The notes below the pieces were generated by a model that worked only from the letters and a program-made list of their open reading frames with translations, made no database searches and was not told the origin of the DNA. Shown piece after piece: positions 19,725 through 29,076 of a DNA stretch of 64,000 nt. Position numbers and translations under genes: made by a program. The first letter of the stretch is position 1; each line of letters opens with the position of its first letter. The DNA is from Sphingomonas metalli (GTDB lineage: Bacteria; Pseudomonadota; Alphaproteobacteria; Sphingomonadales; Sphingomonadaceae). Location: assembly GCF_014641735.1 (NCBI RefSeq), contig NZ_BMIH01000005.1:124001-188000 (forward strand), written 5' to 3'.

Positions 19725-20710
19725 GCTGCCTCTCCCGTCGTCAGTTCGCTCAACACCGCCGCCAGCGTCCGCGTCGCGAGCGCCGGCTTGAACCCGTTGT
19801 CGCGCAAGGGCCGCGCGTCGGCGAACTCGGCCGCGGCGGCATCGCGAAAAGCCTGTGCGGACGCCGTCGCGCCCCGCAAGGCTGCCTCTGCCCTGGTCGC
19901 GCGCCACGGCTTGTGCGCCACCCCGCCAAAGGCGATCCGCAGATCGGCGATGCGGTCGCCGTCCATCTCGACCGCCGCCGCGACCGAGACGAGCGCGAAG
20001 GCGTAGCTCGCCCGGTCGCGCACCTTGCGATAGGTGGAGCGGGCGGCGAGCGGCAGCGGCGGCAGCTCGACCGCGGTGATCAGCTCGCCGGGCGCCAGCA
20101 CCGTGTCGCGGTCGGGCGCGTCGCCGGGCAGCCGATGGAGCTCGCCGAATGGCAGCGTACGCGCGCCGCCCGGGCCCTCGACATGGACGATCGCGTCCAG
20201 CGCCGCGAGCGCGACGCACATGTCGGACGGATGGGTCGCCACGCATGCCTCAGAGGCGCCGAGCACCGCATGGATGCGGTTGAAGCCGTCGCGCGCGTCG
20301 CAGCCCGACCCCGGTGCGCGCTTGTTGCAGCGCGAGCCCTCGACGTCGTAGAAATAGGTGCAGCGGGTGCGCTGGAGCAGGTTGCCGCCGACCGTCGCCA
20401 TGTTGCGGATCTGCGCGGACGCGCCCGCCAGGATCGCGCGGGACAGCATCGGATACCGCGCGCGGACCGCCGCATGCTCGGCGAGGGCGGTGTTGCGCAC
20501 CGCCGCCCCGATCATCAGCCCGCCGCCTTCGCTGTCCTCAATCGCGCCGGGCAACAGGCTGACGTCGATGACCCGCGCCGGGCTCGCCACCCGCTCCCGC
20601 ATCAGATCGACCAGATTGGTGCCGCCGCCCAGAAAGGCGATGTTCGTCGCCGCGCCCTGGCGCAGCGCGTCCGCCCGGTCGGTCGCACGGGCATAGTCGA
20701 AGGGGGTCAT
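19721..20710 (-). CDS. Aldehyde oxidoreductase FAD-binding subunit with extra FeS cysteines (PaoB-like)
   Basis: 329 aa. '[14 protein letters not shown]' and '[17 protein letters not shown]' are the FAD-binding motifs of the CO-dehydrogenase flavoprotein family. '[24 protein letters not shown]' matches the loop that holds an additional [4Fe-4S] cluster in E. coli PaoB, so this unit follows the PaoABC plan and not plain xanthine dehydrogenase. The start overlaps the FeS subunit stop by ATGA, and its own stop overlaps the large subunit start, showing tight translational coupling. It passes electrons between the 2Fe-2S clusters and the acceptor. Confidence 0.9.
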   Translation of the reverse strand: MTPFDYARATDRADALRQGAATNIAFLGGGTNLVDLMRERVASPARVIDVSLLPGAIEDSEGGGLMIGAAVRNTALAEHAAVRARYPMLSRAILAGASAQIRNMATVGGNLLQRTRCTYFYDVEGSRCNKRAPGSGCDARDGFNRIHAVLGASEACVATHPSDMCVALAALDAIVHVEGPGGARTLPFGELHRLPGDAPDRDTVLAPGELITAVELPPLPLAARSTYRKVRDRASYAFALVSVAAAVEMDGDRIADLRIAFGGVAHKPWRATRAEAALRGATASAQAFRDAAAAEFADARPLRDNGFKPALATRTLAAVLSELTTGEAA

Positions 20711-21213
20711 GCGCCGACCTCCGCCGCGACGGTGCCGCGGATCGCGTCGATGATCCCGTTATGGGCGCCGCAGCGACACAGATTGCCGCTCATCCGCTCC
20801 TGGATCTCCTCGCGGCTCAGCCGCACCTCGGCGGTCAGGTCGGGACTGATATGGCTCGGCACGCCGCGCTTCGCCTCCGCGACCATGCCGATCGCCGAGC
20901 AGATCTGGCCGGGCGTGCAATAGCCGCACTGAAAGCCGTCATGCTCGATGAACGCCGCCTGGAGCGGGTGGAGCGCATCGCCGTCCGCCAGCCCTTCGAT
21001 CGTGGTGATCCGGCGACCGTCATACTGCACCGCCAGCGCCAGGCAGGACAGGATCCGCTCGCCGTCGACCAGCACGGTACAGGCGCCGCAGGCGCCCTGA
21101 TTGCAGCCTTTCTTGGTGCCGGTGAGATGCATCCCCTCGCGCAGGTGATCCAGCAGCGACACCCGGGCGTCGGCGGGCGCCGGCACCTCCAACCCGTTGA
21201 CGATGAGCGACAT
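20707..21213 (-). CDS. Aldehyde oxidoreductase [2Fe-2S] subunit (PaoA-like)
   Basis: 168 aa. '[18 protein letters not shown]' plus the later 'SCLALA' Cys binds the plant-ferredoxin-like cluster. '[11 protein letters not shown]' and '[13 protein letters not shown]' bind the second [2Fe-2S] cluster. First gene of the FeS-FAD-Mo operon on the minus strand. There is no Tat leader, unlike E. coli PaoA, which suggests a cytoplasmic enzyme or mis-set start; upstream sequence offers no leader in frame that I can see. Confidence 0.9.
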   Translation of the reverse strand: MSLIVNGLEVPAPADARVSLLDHLREGMHLTGTKKGCNQGACGACTVLVDGERILSCLALAVQYDGRRITTIEGLADGDALHPLQAAFIEHDGFQCGYCTPGQICSAIGMVAEAKRGVPSHISPDLTAEVRLSREEIQERMSGNLCRCGAHNGIIDAIRGTVAAEVGA

Positions 21214-21320
21214 GCGCGACTCCCCGGCGATCCTTGTTCCGCCGTAACGAAGAGATCAGCTCATGGTGCCGCCGTCCAGCTATATTGCATCGTCAGATAC
21301 TTAAGCCGGGGGTGGCCGGG

Positions 21321-22094
21321 TCAGCCGCCACCCGCCTGCCGCTGCTGCGCCGCGCGCTCGGTCAGCGTCTTCAGCGTCTCGTCGAAGCGGTTCTCCCGCT
21401 CCGCGTTGCGCAGGAACAGCACCTCGTCGACCAGGATCTCGGGCGGGGTCGGCACCTGCGCGAAGCGGGCGGCAACCGCGTCGGCGAAGGCGTCGAGCGG
21501 CATATAGCCCGGCCGGTTCGCCTGGCCCGGCGTCAGGTCGGTCTGGACGCCGGGGGGCGCCAGCTCGATCACCTCGACCTTGCCGGCGAGCAGCGTGCGC
21601 AGCGACGCCGTATAGGAATGGATCGCTGCCTTGGTCGCCGAATAGGTCGGCGCCATCACCAGCGGCACATAGGCCAGGCCCGAGGTGACGTTGACGACCG
21701 CGGCGTCGGGCTGGGCCGCCAGATGGTCGATCAGCGCGTTGGTCAGCCGGATCGGACCGAGCAGGTTGATCGCCACCGTCGCCTCCGCATCCGCGAGGTC
21801 GCGCCGCGCAGTCGGATCTTCATACTTCATGATGCCGGCATTGTTGAACAGGACGTTGAGCGCCGGGAAGTCGGCGACGACCTGCCGCGCGAATGCGTCG
21901 ACCGCCGCGGCATCCTCGACATCGACCGTCACCACATGGATCCGCTCGCGCCCCTCGGCCGCCTTCTCCAGCGCCTCGCGACGGCGACCGGCGACGATCA
22001 CCGTGTCGCCGCGATCGTGGAAGCGATGCGCCAGCGCCTCACCGATGCCGCTGCCGCCGCCGGTCATGAGAATGGTGTTGCCGCTCGTCTTCAT
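21321..22094 (-). CDS. Short-chain dehydrogenase/reductase (DltE-like)
   Basis: 257 aa. Rossmann cofactor motif 'TGGGSGIGEALAHRF' (TGxxxGIG), 'NNAGIMKYED', a catalytic Ser in 'VNVTSGLAYVPLV' and 'YSATKAAIHSY' with the usual YxxxK. 'PPGVQTDLTPG' is the PG motif. The sequence resembles the DltE/SDR group that oxidises or reduces small alcohols and ketones. It lies downstream of a small acidic protein gene and upstream of the molybdenum hydroxylase on the same strand, but the 107-nt gap before the FeS subunit suggests a separate promoter. Substrate not predictable. Confidence 0.85.
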   Translation of the reverse strand: MKTSGNTILMTGGGSGIGEALAHRFHDRGDTVIVAGRRREALEKAAEGRERIHVVTVDVEDAAAVDAFARQVVADFPALNVLFNNAGIMKYEDPTARRDLADAEATVAINLLGPIRLTNALIDHLAAQPDAAVVNVTSGLAYVPLVMAPTYSATKAAIHSYTASLRTLLAGKVEVIELAPPGVQTDLTPGQANRPGYMPLDAFADAVAARFAQVPTPPEILVDEVLFLRNAERENRFDETLKTLTERAAQQRQAGGG

Positions 22095-22129
22095 CCGTCC
22101 GTCCTGTGCCCGATCGCTACCGTGTACGA

Positions 22130-22336
22130 TTATTCCGACGCGACCCCGCGTCCCGCCACCTTCTCATAGGCCGATAGCTCGTCGCCGATCGCCACCTTGG
22201 CGGCGAGATCGTCGGCGCGGGCCTGGTCCTTGGCGGCCTGTTTGGGGTTGTCCGGGTCGCCGTCGGGATCGGCTGCGCCGACATTGGGGCTGTCGGGAAT
22301 ATAGAGTACGGGCTCTTCACCCTCGTCCTTGGCCAT
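22130..22336 (-). CDS. Small acidic protein of unknown function
   Basis: 68 aa, strongly acidic and polar ('DEGEEPVLYIPDSPNVGAADPDGDPDNPKQAAKDQARADD'). ATG 22336 is chosen because GAGGAG lies 6 nt upstream; a TTG two codons earlier is less likely. There are no cysteines, membrane segments or known motifs. It probably forms part of a transcript with the SDR gene 35 nt downstream. Confidence 0.65.
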   Translation of the reverse strand: MAKDEGEEPVLYIPDSPNVGAADPDGDPDNPKQAAKDQARADDLAAKVAIGDELSAYEKVAGRGVASE

Positions 22337-22473
22337 GTCCAACTCCTCGTAATCACGGGCTAAACGAAGCCGGCGGCGCCGGGTTCACTCGAACCGTGTC
22401 AGATGGCGAAGCCATTGATCTGCCCGCCGCGCGGGTGCATCAGGCGCGCCATACACCGTTTGATGGAGCATCC

Positions 22474-24726
22474 ATGCGTCCGCTCGTTACCGCTGCCACG
22501 ATCCTGCTGATGTCCACCACCGCCCTGGCCCAGACCGCGAAGACTCCCGCCAAGACGCCCGCGCCGGCGACGGCCGCGCTGCCCGCGACCAATCCCTTCG
22601 CCCAGGCGAGCTCCCTGCCGTTCCAGGCGCCGCCGTTCGACCGGATCAAGAGCAGCGATTATGCGCCCGCCCTTCGCGCCGGCATGGCGGCGCAGCGGCA
22701 GGAGATCAACGCGATCACCCGTGCGCGCAGCGCCCCGACGTTCGAGAACACGATCGCGGCCATGGAGCGCTCCGGCCGCCTGCTCGAGCGCGCCGCCATG
22801 GCCTTTTACGGCGTGGTCGGGGCCAATACCGACGACACGCTGCAAAAGACCCAGGCCGATCTCGCCCCCGCCTTCGCGGCGCATCAGGACGCGATCAATC
22901 TCGACCCGGCGCTCTTCGCCCGCGTTAAGACGCTCTACGACCAGCGCCAGTCGCTCGGCCTGACGGCGGAGCAGCTGCAGGTGCTCACGCTCACCTACGA
23001 GAACATGGTCCGCGCCGGTGCGCTGCTCTCGCCCGCCGACAAGGTGACGCTGAGCCGGTACAATGCGCAGCTGTCGACGCTGGAGACCGCGTTCCAGCAG
23101 AAGCTGCTCGCCGCCGCGAAGGCGGGCGCGCTGGTCGTCGACGACAAGGCGAAGCTCGCCGGCCTGTCCGAGGGCGAGATCGCCGCGGCGGCCGCTGCCG
23201 CCAAGGCGCGCGGCCTGTCCGGCAAATATGTCCTGACCCTCCAGAACACGACGCAGCAGCCGGCGCTCGCCAGCCTGACCGATCGGGCGACGCGCGAGGC
23301 GCTGTTCAACGCCAGCTGGACCCGCGCCGCCAAGGGCGACGCGAACGATACCCGCGACACGATCGCGCAGATCGCGCTGCTCCGCGCGCAGAAGGCCAAG
23401 CTGCTCGGCTTCCCGACCTGGGCCGATTACGTGCTGCAGGACCAGATGGCCAAGACGCCGAAGACCGCGCTCGGCTTCATGCAGCAGCTCGGCACCCCGG
23501 TGGCGGCGGAGCAGCGGCGCGAGGCGGCCGAACTGCAGGCGCAGATCAAGGCGACCGGCGGCGAATTCACGCTCAAGCCCTGGGATTGGGATTTCTATTC
23601 CGAACAGGTGCGCAAGGCGAAGTACGACCTCAACCAGGACGAGCTGAAGCCCTATTTCGAGATCAACAAGGTGCTGAACGACGGCGTCTTCTACGCCGCC
23701 AACCAGCTCTACGGCCTCACCTTCAAGCGCCGTACCGACATCCCCGTCTACCAGCCGGACGTCATGGTCTATGAGGTGGACGAGGCGAACGGCACGCCCG
23801 TCGGCCTGATGTATTTCGACTATTGGAAGCGCGACAACAAGAACGGCGGCGCCTGGATGTCGAACTTCGTCAACCAGTCGAAGCTGATCGGGACGAAGCC
23901 GGTCATCTACAACGTCGCCAACTTCACCAAGCCGGCCGCCGGCCAGCCCGCGCTGATCAGCTTCGACGACGTGACGACGATGTTCCACGAATTCGGCCAT
24001 GCGCTGCACGGCCTGTTCGCGAACCAGACCTATCCGAGCGTCTCGGGCACCAACACCGCCCGCGACTTCGTGGAGTTCCCCTCGCAGTTCAACGAGCATT
24101 GGGCGCTCGATCCCAAGGTGCTGCCGCACTATGCGGTCAACTACAGGGACGGCAGCGTCATCCCGCAGGCGCTGGTCGACAAGATCAAGCGCGCCGGCAC
24201 CTTCAACTCGGGCTATTCCTTCGGCGAGGCGCTCGCCGCGGCCGAGATGGACATGAGCTGGCACTCGCTGACCGCGGCGGACGGCAAGCAGAATGCCGAC
24301 GCCTTCGAGACCAAGGCGCTGGCCGCCACCGGGCTCGACGTCGCCGACGTGCCGCCGCGTTATCGCTCGACCTATTTCCTCCACATCTGGGGCAATGGCT
24401 ATTCGGCGGGCTATTACGCCTATAGCTGGACCAAGATGCTGAGCGCGAACGCGTTCAACTGGTTCGAGCAGCATGGCGGCATGACCCGCGAGAACGGCCA
24501 GCGCTTCCGCGACATGATCCTGTCCAAGGGCCATACGGAGGATTACGCGCCGATGTTCCGCGCCTTCAACGGCGCCGACCCGCAGGTCGGCCCGCTGCTG
24601 AAGGATTTGGGGCTGAACGCGGACGGCTCGCGCATCGCGCCGGATGCGGGCGCGACGCCGGTCAATGACGGCCCCGTCACCACGGCCCCCACCGCCAAGC
24701 CGGCGGCGGGCAAGACGAAGGGGTAG
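22474..24726 (+). CDS. dcp: Peptidyl-dipeptidase Dcp, M3 family metallopeptidase
   Basis: 750 aa exported zinc peptidase that removes dipeptides from peptide C-termini. Signal peptide 'MRPLVTAATILLMSTTALAQ'. The zinc site is HEFGHALH: H505 and H509 with E506, plus the downstream Glu in 'FVEFPSQFNEHW'. 'GNGYSAGYYAYSWTKML' is the Tyr-rich substrate loop of the family. The C-terminal tail is Ala/Pro/Lys-rich and non-conserved. The start is ATG 22474 with GGAG 5 nt upstream; the open frame further upstream is not protein-like. It likely helps recycle peptides in the periplasm. Confidence 0.93.
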   Translation: MRPLVTAATILLMSTTALAQTAKTPAKTPAPATAALPATNPFAQASSLPFQAPPFDRIKSSDYAPALRAGMAAQRQEINAITRARSAPTFENTIAAMERSGRLLERAAMAFYGVVGANTDDTLQKTQADLAPAFAAHQDAINLDPALFARVKTLYDQRQSLGLTAEQLQVLTLTYENMVRAGALLSPADKVTLSRYNAQLSTLETAFQQKLLAAAKAGALVVDDKAKLAGLSEGEIAAAAAAAKARGLSGKYVLTLQNTTQQPALASLTDRATREALFNASWTRAAKGDANDTRDTIAQIALLRAQKAKLLGFPTWADYVLQDQMAKTPKTALGFMQQLGTPVAAEQRREAAELQAQIKATGGEFTLKPWDWDFYSEQVRKAKYDLNQDELKPYFEINKVLNDGVFYAANQLYGLTFKRRTDIPVYQPDVMVYEVDEANGTPVGLMYFDYWKRDNKNGGAWMSNFVNQSKLIGTKPVIYNVANFTKPAAGQPALISFDDVTTMFHEFGHALHGLFANQTYPSVSGTNTARDFVEFPSQFNEHWALDPKVLPHYAVNYRDGSVIPQALVDKIKRAGTFNSGYSFGEALAAAEMDMSWHSLTAADGKQNADAFETKALAATGLDVADVPPRYRSTYFLHIWGNGYSAGYYAYSWTKMLSANAFNWFEQHGGMTRENGQRFRDMILSKGHTEDYAPMFRAFNGADPQVGPLLKDLGLNADGSRIAPDAGATPVNDGPVTTAPTAKPAAGKTKG

Positions 24727-25113
24727 GGATCGCTTCCGCCTCCCATCGTTCACCCTGAGCGCAGTCGAAGGGCCTGCGGTCCGGCTTTGCTTCGACTGCC
24801 CGCAGCACGAACGGGACGAGGTGGAGTGATCCCGGGCTGTCACCGGGAAAGCCCAGCCTTCGCGAGGGGCCGTTCGTCATGCCGGACTTGTTCCGGCATC
24901 CACGGCACCGCAAACGCTCCACGCGTTGATCTCGCGGAACGGTGGATCCCGGACACGTCCGGGATGACGAGGAAACGAGGGCACCGTCGCGGCTTCCGCC
25001 AAGGGATCGACTCCGCCGGAACGACGGCCAATTACGTTGGGGTGGATCGATGTCTAGGATCGATCCAGGCCATCCAGCGTCGGCGTCGATCGGAAGCTGG
25101 CCGGGCCCTCCCG
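24727..25113. repeat. Gene-free spacer with dispersed sphingomonad-type palindromic repeats
   Basis: 387 bp without a gene. It holds an imperfect inverted repeat with 'GTTCACCCTGAGCGCAGTCG' at 24748 and 'CTTCGACTGC' near 24790. A second pair is 'CGTCATGCCGGACTTG' (24875) and 'GTGGATCCCGGACACGTCCG' (24942), with GGGATGACG after it. The second type recurs at 37468. Such elements are dispersed REP-like palindromes in Sphingomonadales and may end transcripts of the flanking convergent genes. I see nothing else here. Confidence 0.7.
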
Positions 25114-26328
25114 TCAATCGCCCAAGGGCTCCAGGCCGAGGCGGCGGAGCGGATGGCCGATCGTGCCGCTGACCATCGCGGCCTGGATCAGCGTCGCCGG
25201 CCACAGCTTCGACAGCGGCCCCACCAGCCGATCGCGCAGGAAGGGCAGGGCGCGGCTGTCGGACTGGTAGACCGGGGTGAACAGCGCGGTCAGCGCCTGG
25301 TAGAGGCGGACGTGCCCGCGTCGCCGCGCGATCGTGCCGGCGAGCGCGGCCGGTACGTCCGCCGCCTTCCGCAGCGCCAGCGCCAGCGCATAGGCGTCGA
25401 GCAGCGCCATGTTCGCGCCCTGGCCGAGTTGCGGGCTCGCCGAATGCCAGGCGTCGCCGAGATGGATCAACCCCGGCTCGGCAGGCTGTGGCAAGGTGCG
25501 GTGCGCGTAGCGGGCGAAGGTCAGCTGGTCGGGCGACTCGATCTGGTCGAGCAGCGGTTCGGTCGCCGGCCAGAGAGTGCGCACCTCCGCCTTCCACGCC
25601 GCCAGTCCCGCTGCCTTCCAAGCCTCCAGCCGGTCGGCGCGCAGCGACCAGAAAAACGCCGCCTGCGCCCGCTCTTCACCCGGAGGCCGGCCGATCGGCA
25701 GCACCCCGACCATCACGCTGGCGCGGCGATAGCGCTGCTCGAGCGCGGCGGGATCGAAGCCCCCATCCGCCGGCCAGTCGAGCGTGCCCCAGAGCGCGCC
25801 ATAGGCGAGTGCGCGACCGCAGGGCGGGGCCAGCGGGGTCCGGGTGCCGAGCGCGTCGACGACGAGATCGAACGGCCCCTCGCTGCGCCCGCCGTCCAGC
25901 AATAGGCGCCGCCGGCCATTGCCAAGCAACGCGCTGCCGGTGACTGCGCAGCCCGTCTCGATTGCGATCCGTTCGCCCGTCACCGCGCCGTGGAGCAGCG
26001 CGAACAGTGTCGCGCGGTGCACGCCGACGCCGAATCCCGCCCGCTTGCCGAGCGCCGCGTAGCGCACCGCCAGTACGACCCGGCCGCTGCTCCCCGCCTC
26101 GCCATGCAGCCGCGCGATCCGGGCGCCATGGTCGAGCAGCGCCTCCGCAAGGCCCAGTTGGCCGAGCACCGCGAGCCCGGTGGGCTGGATCATCAGCCCC
26201 GATCCGACCGGCCGCGGCGCCTCGAATCGGTCGAACAGCGTGACGCGATGCCCGTCGCGGTGGAGCAGCAGCGCCGCCGCCAGCCCGGCCGGGCCGCATC
26301 CCGCAATAGCGATCTCCAGCCGCTGCAT
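25114..26328 (-). CDS. FAD-dependent monooxygenase (UbiH/PHBH type)
   Basis: 404 aa class A flavin monooxygenase. 'IAIAGCGPAGLAAALLLHRDG' is the FAD Rossmann motif, 'DLVVDALGTRT' the DG-like motif and 'GLIHLGDAWHSASPQLGQGANMALLDA' the GD motif with the ribityl-binding loop. Such enzymes hydroxylate aromatic or polyketide-like substrates with NAD(P)H and O2. No signal or membrane anchor is seen. It stands 53 nt downstream of the YegD-like gene on the same strand. The second GD is well kept, so it should be active; substrate unknown. Confidence 0.85.
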   Translation of the reverse strand: MQRLEIAIAGCGPAGLAAALLLHRDGHRVTLFDRFEAPRPVGSGLMIQPTGLAVLGQLGLAEALLDHGARIARLHGEAGSSGRVVLAVRYAALGKRAGFGVGVHRATLFALLHGAVTGERIAIETGCAVTGSALLGNGRRRLLLDGGRSEGPFDLVVDALGTRTPLAPPCGRALAYGALWGTLDWPADGGFDPAALEQRYRRASVMVGVLPIGRPPGEERAQAAFFWSLRADRLEAWKAAGLAAWKAEVRTLWPATEPLLDQIESPDQLTFARYAHRTLPQPAEPGLIHLGDAWHSASPQLGQGANMALLDAYALALALRKAADVPAALAGTIARRRGHVRLYQALTALFTPVYQSDSRALPFLRDRLVGPLSKLWPATLIQAAMVSGTIGHPLRRLGLEPLGD

Positions 26329-26381
26329 GGCGCTGCCCTACCCGGCTTTGGCCGGCGCGTCAGCCCTCCCGCAGCGGTGCC

Positions 26382-27701
26382 TCACGCCGCCCAGGCGGCG
26401 AGATCGGGCTCCGCGCCGATCAGTGCCAGTCCGTGCGCGATCGAGGTCAGCTCGCCCCCGGTCGCGATCCGCTCCGCGCCGAAGCGCCGGTCGAACAGGG
26501 CCCGGATCGCGGGGATCAGCGACGTGCCCCCGGTCAGGAAGACGCGGTCGACCGCCGCGGGTACGATGCCGGCCCGGTTCAACGCCGCGTCCATCGCCCC
26601 TTCGATCCGCTGAAGATCCGGCGCGATCCAGGCCTCGAAGTCGGCGCGGCTTACCTCCGCCTCGATCGTCACGCCGCCCCCTTCGAAGCGGAACTGCGCC
26701 GCAGTGTCGACCGACAGCGCCCGCTTCACGCGGCCGACCGCGTCATAGAGGGGAAAGCCCTGTTCATGCTCGATCAGCGCGATCATCCGCCCGACGGGTA
26801 CGGGATCGAGCGCGGTGCGCTGCAGCCGTCCCAGCTCCTCCAGCGTCCGCCGGTTGCGCATCAGCGCCAGCCGCGACCAGTCGGCGAAGTCGGTGAACCA
26901 GCCCCCGGGTATGTCGAGCGTCTTTCCCATCGACCGGTAGCGGCCGCCCTTGCCGAGCAGCGGCAGCACCAGCCGGTCGAGGATGTGGCGGTCGAACCGG
27001 TCGCCGGCGATCCCGATCCCCGACGAGGCGAGGGGGACGCAGCGCCGTGCCGCCCCCGGCTCCGCCACGCGCACGATCGAGAAGTCGGTGGTGCCGCCGC
27101 CGAAATCGGCCACCAGCACCGTCGCCGGCTCGGTCAGGCGGGCGGCATAGCTATAGGCGGCGCCGAGCGGCTCGTAGACATAGTGGATCTCGGTGCCGAA
27201 CTCGCGCAGCATCTGGTCGTAGCGCTGGCGGGCCAGTGCGGGGTCCGGTCGCGCGCCGGCATATTCGACCGGGCAGCCTACGATCACCCGCGCCGGCCGC
27301 GCATCGAGCCGTCCGCCCGCATGCGCCACCAGCCGCTGGAGGAACAGCCGCCCGAAATCCTCGAAGCGGTAGGGTTTGCCGAAGATCAGCGCCCGCTCGA
27401 AGCTGGCGCTCGCCGCGACGGTCTTGAACGACTGGACGAAGCGGCTGTCGACCGGCGATTGCAGATATTCCTCGATCGCCCAGGGTCCGGCCTCGCAGGC
27501 GACGCCGTTCCACGCGCGCTCCTCCTCCCAGAAGCACAGGGCGGAGCGGAATACCGCGCCGGTCGCCGCCGCACCGGCGAATTCCACCAGCTCCGACCTG
27601 CCCCGTGCGCCGGCCAGGGCGACCACGCTGTTGGTGGTGCCGAAATCGAGCCCGAGCGCGCCCGCGACTGCTGCCCTGTCGTTCACGCGTGACGCTCCCA
27701 T
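26382..27701 (-). CDS. yegD: Hsp70-family ATPase, YegD-like
   Basis: About 435 aa, an actin-fold ATPase lacking the C-terminal peptide-binding domain of DnaK. 'LGLDFGTTNSVVAL' is the phosphate-1 motif, 'VLVADFGGGTTDFSIV' phosphate-2 and 'VFLTGGTSLIPAIRALF' the adenosine motif. This fits E. coli YegD, a putative chaperone of unknown client. Two starts are possible: ATG 27701, or GTG 27686, which has GGGAG 8 nt upstream and is probably the real one. The flavin monooxygenase follows on the same strand. Confidence 0.88.
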   Translation of the reverse strand: MGASRVNDRAAVAGALGLDFGTTNSVVALAGARGRSELVEFAGAAATGAVFRSALCFWEEERAWNGVACEAGPWAIEEYLQSPVDSRFVQSFKTVAASASFERALIFGKPYRFEDFGRLFLQRLVAHAGGRLDARPARVIVGCPVEYAGARPDPALARQRYDQMLREFGTEIHYVYEPLGAAYSYAARLTEPATVLVADFGGGTTDFSIVRVAEPGAARRCVPLASSGIGIAGDRFDRHILDRLVLPLLGKGGRYRSMGKTLDIPGGWFTDFADWSRLALMRNRRTLEELGRLQRTALDPVPVGRMIALIEHEQGFPLYDAVGRVKRALSVDTAAQFRFEGGGVTIEAEVSRADFEAWIAPDLQRIEGAMDAALNRAGIVPAAVDRVFLTGGTSLIPAIRALFDRRFGAERIATGGELTSIAHGLALIGAEPDLAAWAA

Positions 27702-27755
27702 CGCTGCCGCCGGCCCCGCGGCCCGACTGGAGCTGACGGTGGCTGACGGCGGGCC

Positions 27756-27776
27756 GCGCCCTATGGCAGAGGGCGC
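27756..27776 (-). terminator. Hairpin after arabinanase gene
   Basis: GCGCCCT and AGGGCGC arms (7 bp) around a 7-nt loop, 19 nt after the GH43 stop. No T tract follows, so intrinsic termination is only likely. Confidence 0.4.
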
Positions 27777-27794
27777 AGCGGCGGGGAAGGGCGC

Positions 27795-28838
27795 CTACTC
27801 GACAACCGGCTGCGCGGTCGGCCAGCCGTCGCTGCCCCAGCGCAGCGTCGCGATCCGCAGGACCGGCGCACCGCGCCGTTCGCGGTCATAGGCGTGATAG
27901 ACCAGATAGTCGGTGCCGTCGGCGTCGCGGAAATGACCGGCATGACCCGGACCGCGGAAGCGCTGCTTCTCCTGCAGATCGGCGCGCAGCAGGATGGTGC
28001 CGCCGCCCGCGAGCATCGTGCTGCCGTCCTTGCCCAGATAGGGGCCCTCGGGCGTGCGCGACCGTGCGATCACGGTATAGTAGGTGCTGTTCACCCCCTT
28101 GCAGCAATAATCGTAGGAGGCGAGCAGCCAGTAATAGCCACCGTGGCGGAAGAGGAAGGGCGCCTCGACAATCGAGGGCGCGCCCGCCGGGACGGGGCGC
28201 CGCGCGATCGCGCGCGGCGGCGCGCCGGGACGGAGCAGCTTGCCGGTCGCGGGATCGAGCGCGAAGAGCTTCAGACCGGTCCAGAAACTGCCGAGGGCGA
28301 GCCACTGCCGGCCATCGGCGTCGGCGAGAAAGGCGGGATCGATGGCGTTGAAATCGTCCTGAGGCGCGGAGGCGACCACCAGCCCCTCGTCGCGCCAGCC
28401 ATAGCCCGGCGCATCGGGATCGAGCGTCGGGCTCGTGGCGAGTCCGATCGCCGACCGGTTCGATCCGAAGGTCGAGACCGAATAGTAGAGCCGGTAGCGG
28501 CCGTCGACGTAGTGGATGTCGGGCGCCCAGATATTGGTCGCGCCCGGCACCGCCCGTCTGGCCCAGTCGGGCAGGCGATCGAAGGGTGCCGCCCCCTTCT
28601 GCCAGGTGACGAGATCGCGCGAGGTGCGGTGGGCGATCAGCCCCTGCGGGCCGTCGCCGAGCCCGGTCGAGAAGACGTGCCAGAGGCCGCGTTCGCGCGT
28701 GATGACCGGATCGTGGACCGGGGTGATGTCGCCCTGCATCGCAGGCACGGAGACCGGCGCCTGCGCGCGGGCCGCCAGGGCTCCGATCGCGAGCAGCAGC
28801 GCAGTACCGGCACGGGCCGATGTCCGGATGCTTATCAT
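27795..28838 (-). CDS. Secreted GH43 arabinanase-type glycosidase
   Basis: 347 aa. Signal peptide ends 'ALAARAQ'. 'ITPVHDPVITRERGLWHVFSTG' holds D43, the likely general base. 'FNAIDPAFLAD' holds the pKa-modulating Asp and 'SIVEAPFLFRHGGYYWLLASYDYCC' the acid Glu. 'TNIWAPDIHYVDGRYRLYYSVSTFG' is the classic endo-alpha-1,5-L-arabinanase blade. The single catalytic domain with the paired cysteines CC matches arabinanases rather than xylosidases. The TTAGCGCTAA operator is only 19 bp before the start, so repression by a LacI-family protein is likely. It acts on arabinan side chains of pectin or arabinoxylan. Confidence 0.9.
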   Translation of the reverse strand: MISIRTSARAGTALLLAIGALAARAQAPVSVPAMQGDITPVHDPVITRERGLWHVFSTGLGDGPQGLIAHRTSRDLVTWQKGAAPFDRLPDWARRAVPGATNIWAPDIHYVDGRYRLYYSVSTFGSNRSAIGLATSPTLDPDAPGYGWRDEGLVVASAPQDDFNAIDPAFLADADGRQWLALGSFWTGLKLFALDPATGKLLRPGAPPRAIARRPVPAGAPSIVEAPFLFRHGGYYWLLASYDYCCKGVNSTYYTVIARSRTPEGPYLGKDGSTMLAGGGTILLRADLQEKQRFRGPGHAGHFRDADGTDYLVYHAYDRERRGAPVLRIATLRWGSDGWPTAQPVVE

Positions 28839-28856
28839 CGTTGAAGGTCCATGATG

Positions 28857-28866
28857 TTAGCGCTAA
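28857..28866. promoter_or_regulatory. LacI-type palindrome TTAGCGCTAA upstream of arabinanase
   Basis: Perfect 10-bp palindrome 19 bp before the GH43 start, in the context TGTTAGCGCTAATACTC. It shares TAGCGCTAATAC with the site at 7975, so the esterase and the arabinanase, 20 kb apart, probably answer to one regulator. Confidence 0.65.
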
Positions 28867-29034
28867 TACTCCGACCAAACATAGGCACGATTATGCGTCT
28901 GTGACCGTTACCTTCTGTGGCATTTCCGACGCACGTGCGCTCGGATAGCGAGGCGGGTAGGTGGCCCGGTCACCCGCTTTCCGCTTCGGGGTCCCTCGGC
29001 GCTGCGCCTCCGGGACGACCCGGCGCGCCGCCGT

Positions 29035-29059
29035 CGATGCCGGAACGAAGCCGGCATCG
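29035..29059 (-). terminator. Hairpin after GH5-type gene
   Basis: CGATGCCGG and CCGGCATCG form 9-bp arms with a 7-nt loop, 18 nt beyond the stop of the GH5-type gene. There is no T tract. GGTCCC...GGGAC repeats just beyond it suggest a REP-like element. Confidence 0.45.
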
Positions 29060-29076
29060 CGGAGACGCCCGCCCTC

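Noticed and set aside
14927..20006. Two long open frames (856 codons minus, 836 codons plus) opposite the TonB receptor and molybdenum subunit
   Set aside because: Mirror frames of well-supported genes with no recognisable motif.
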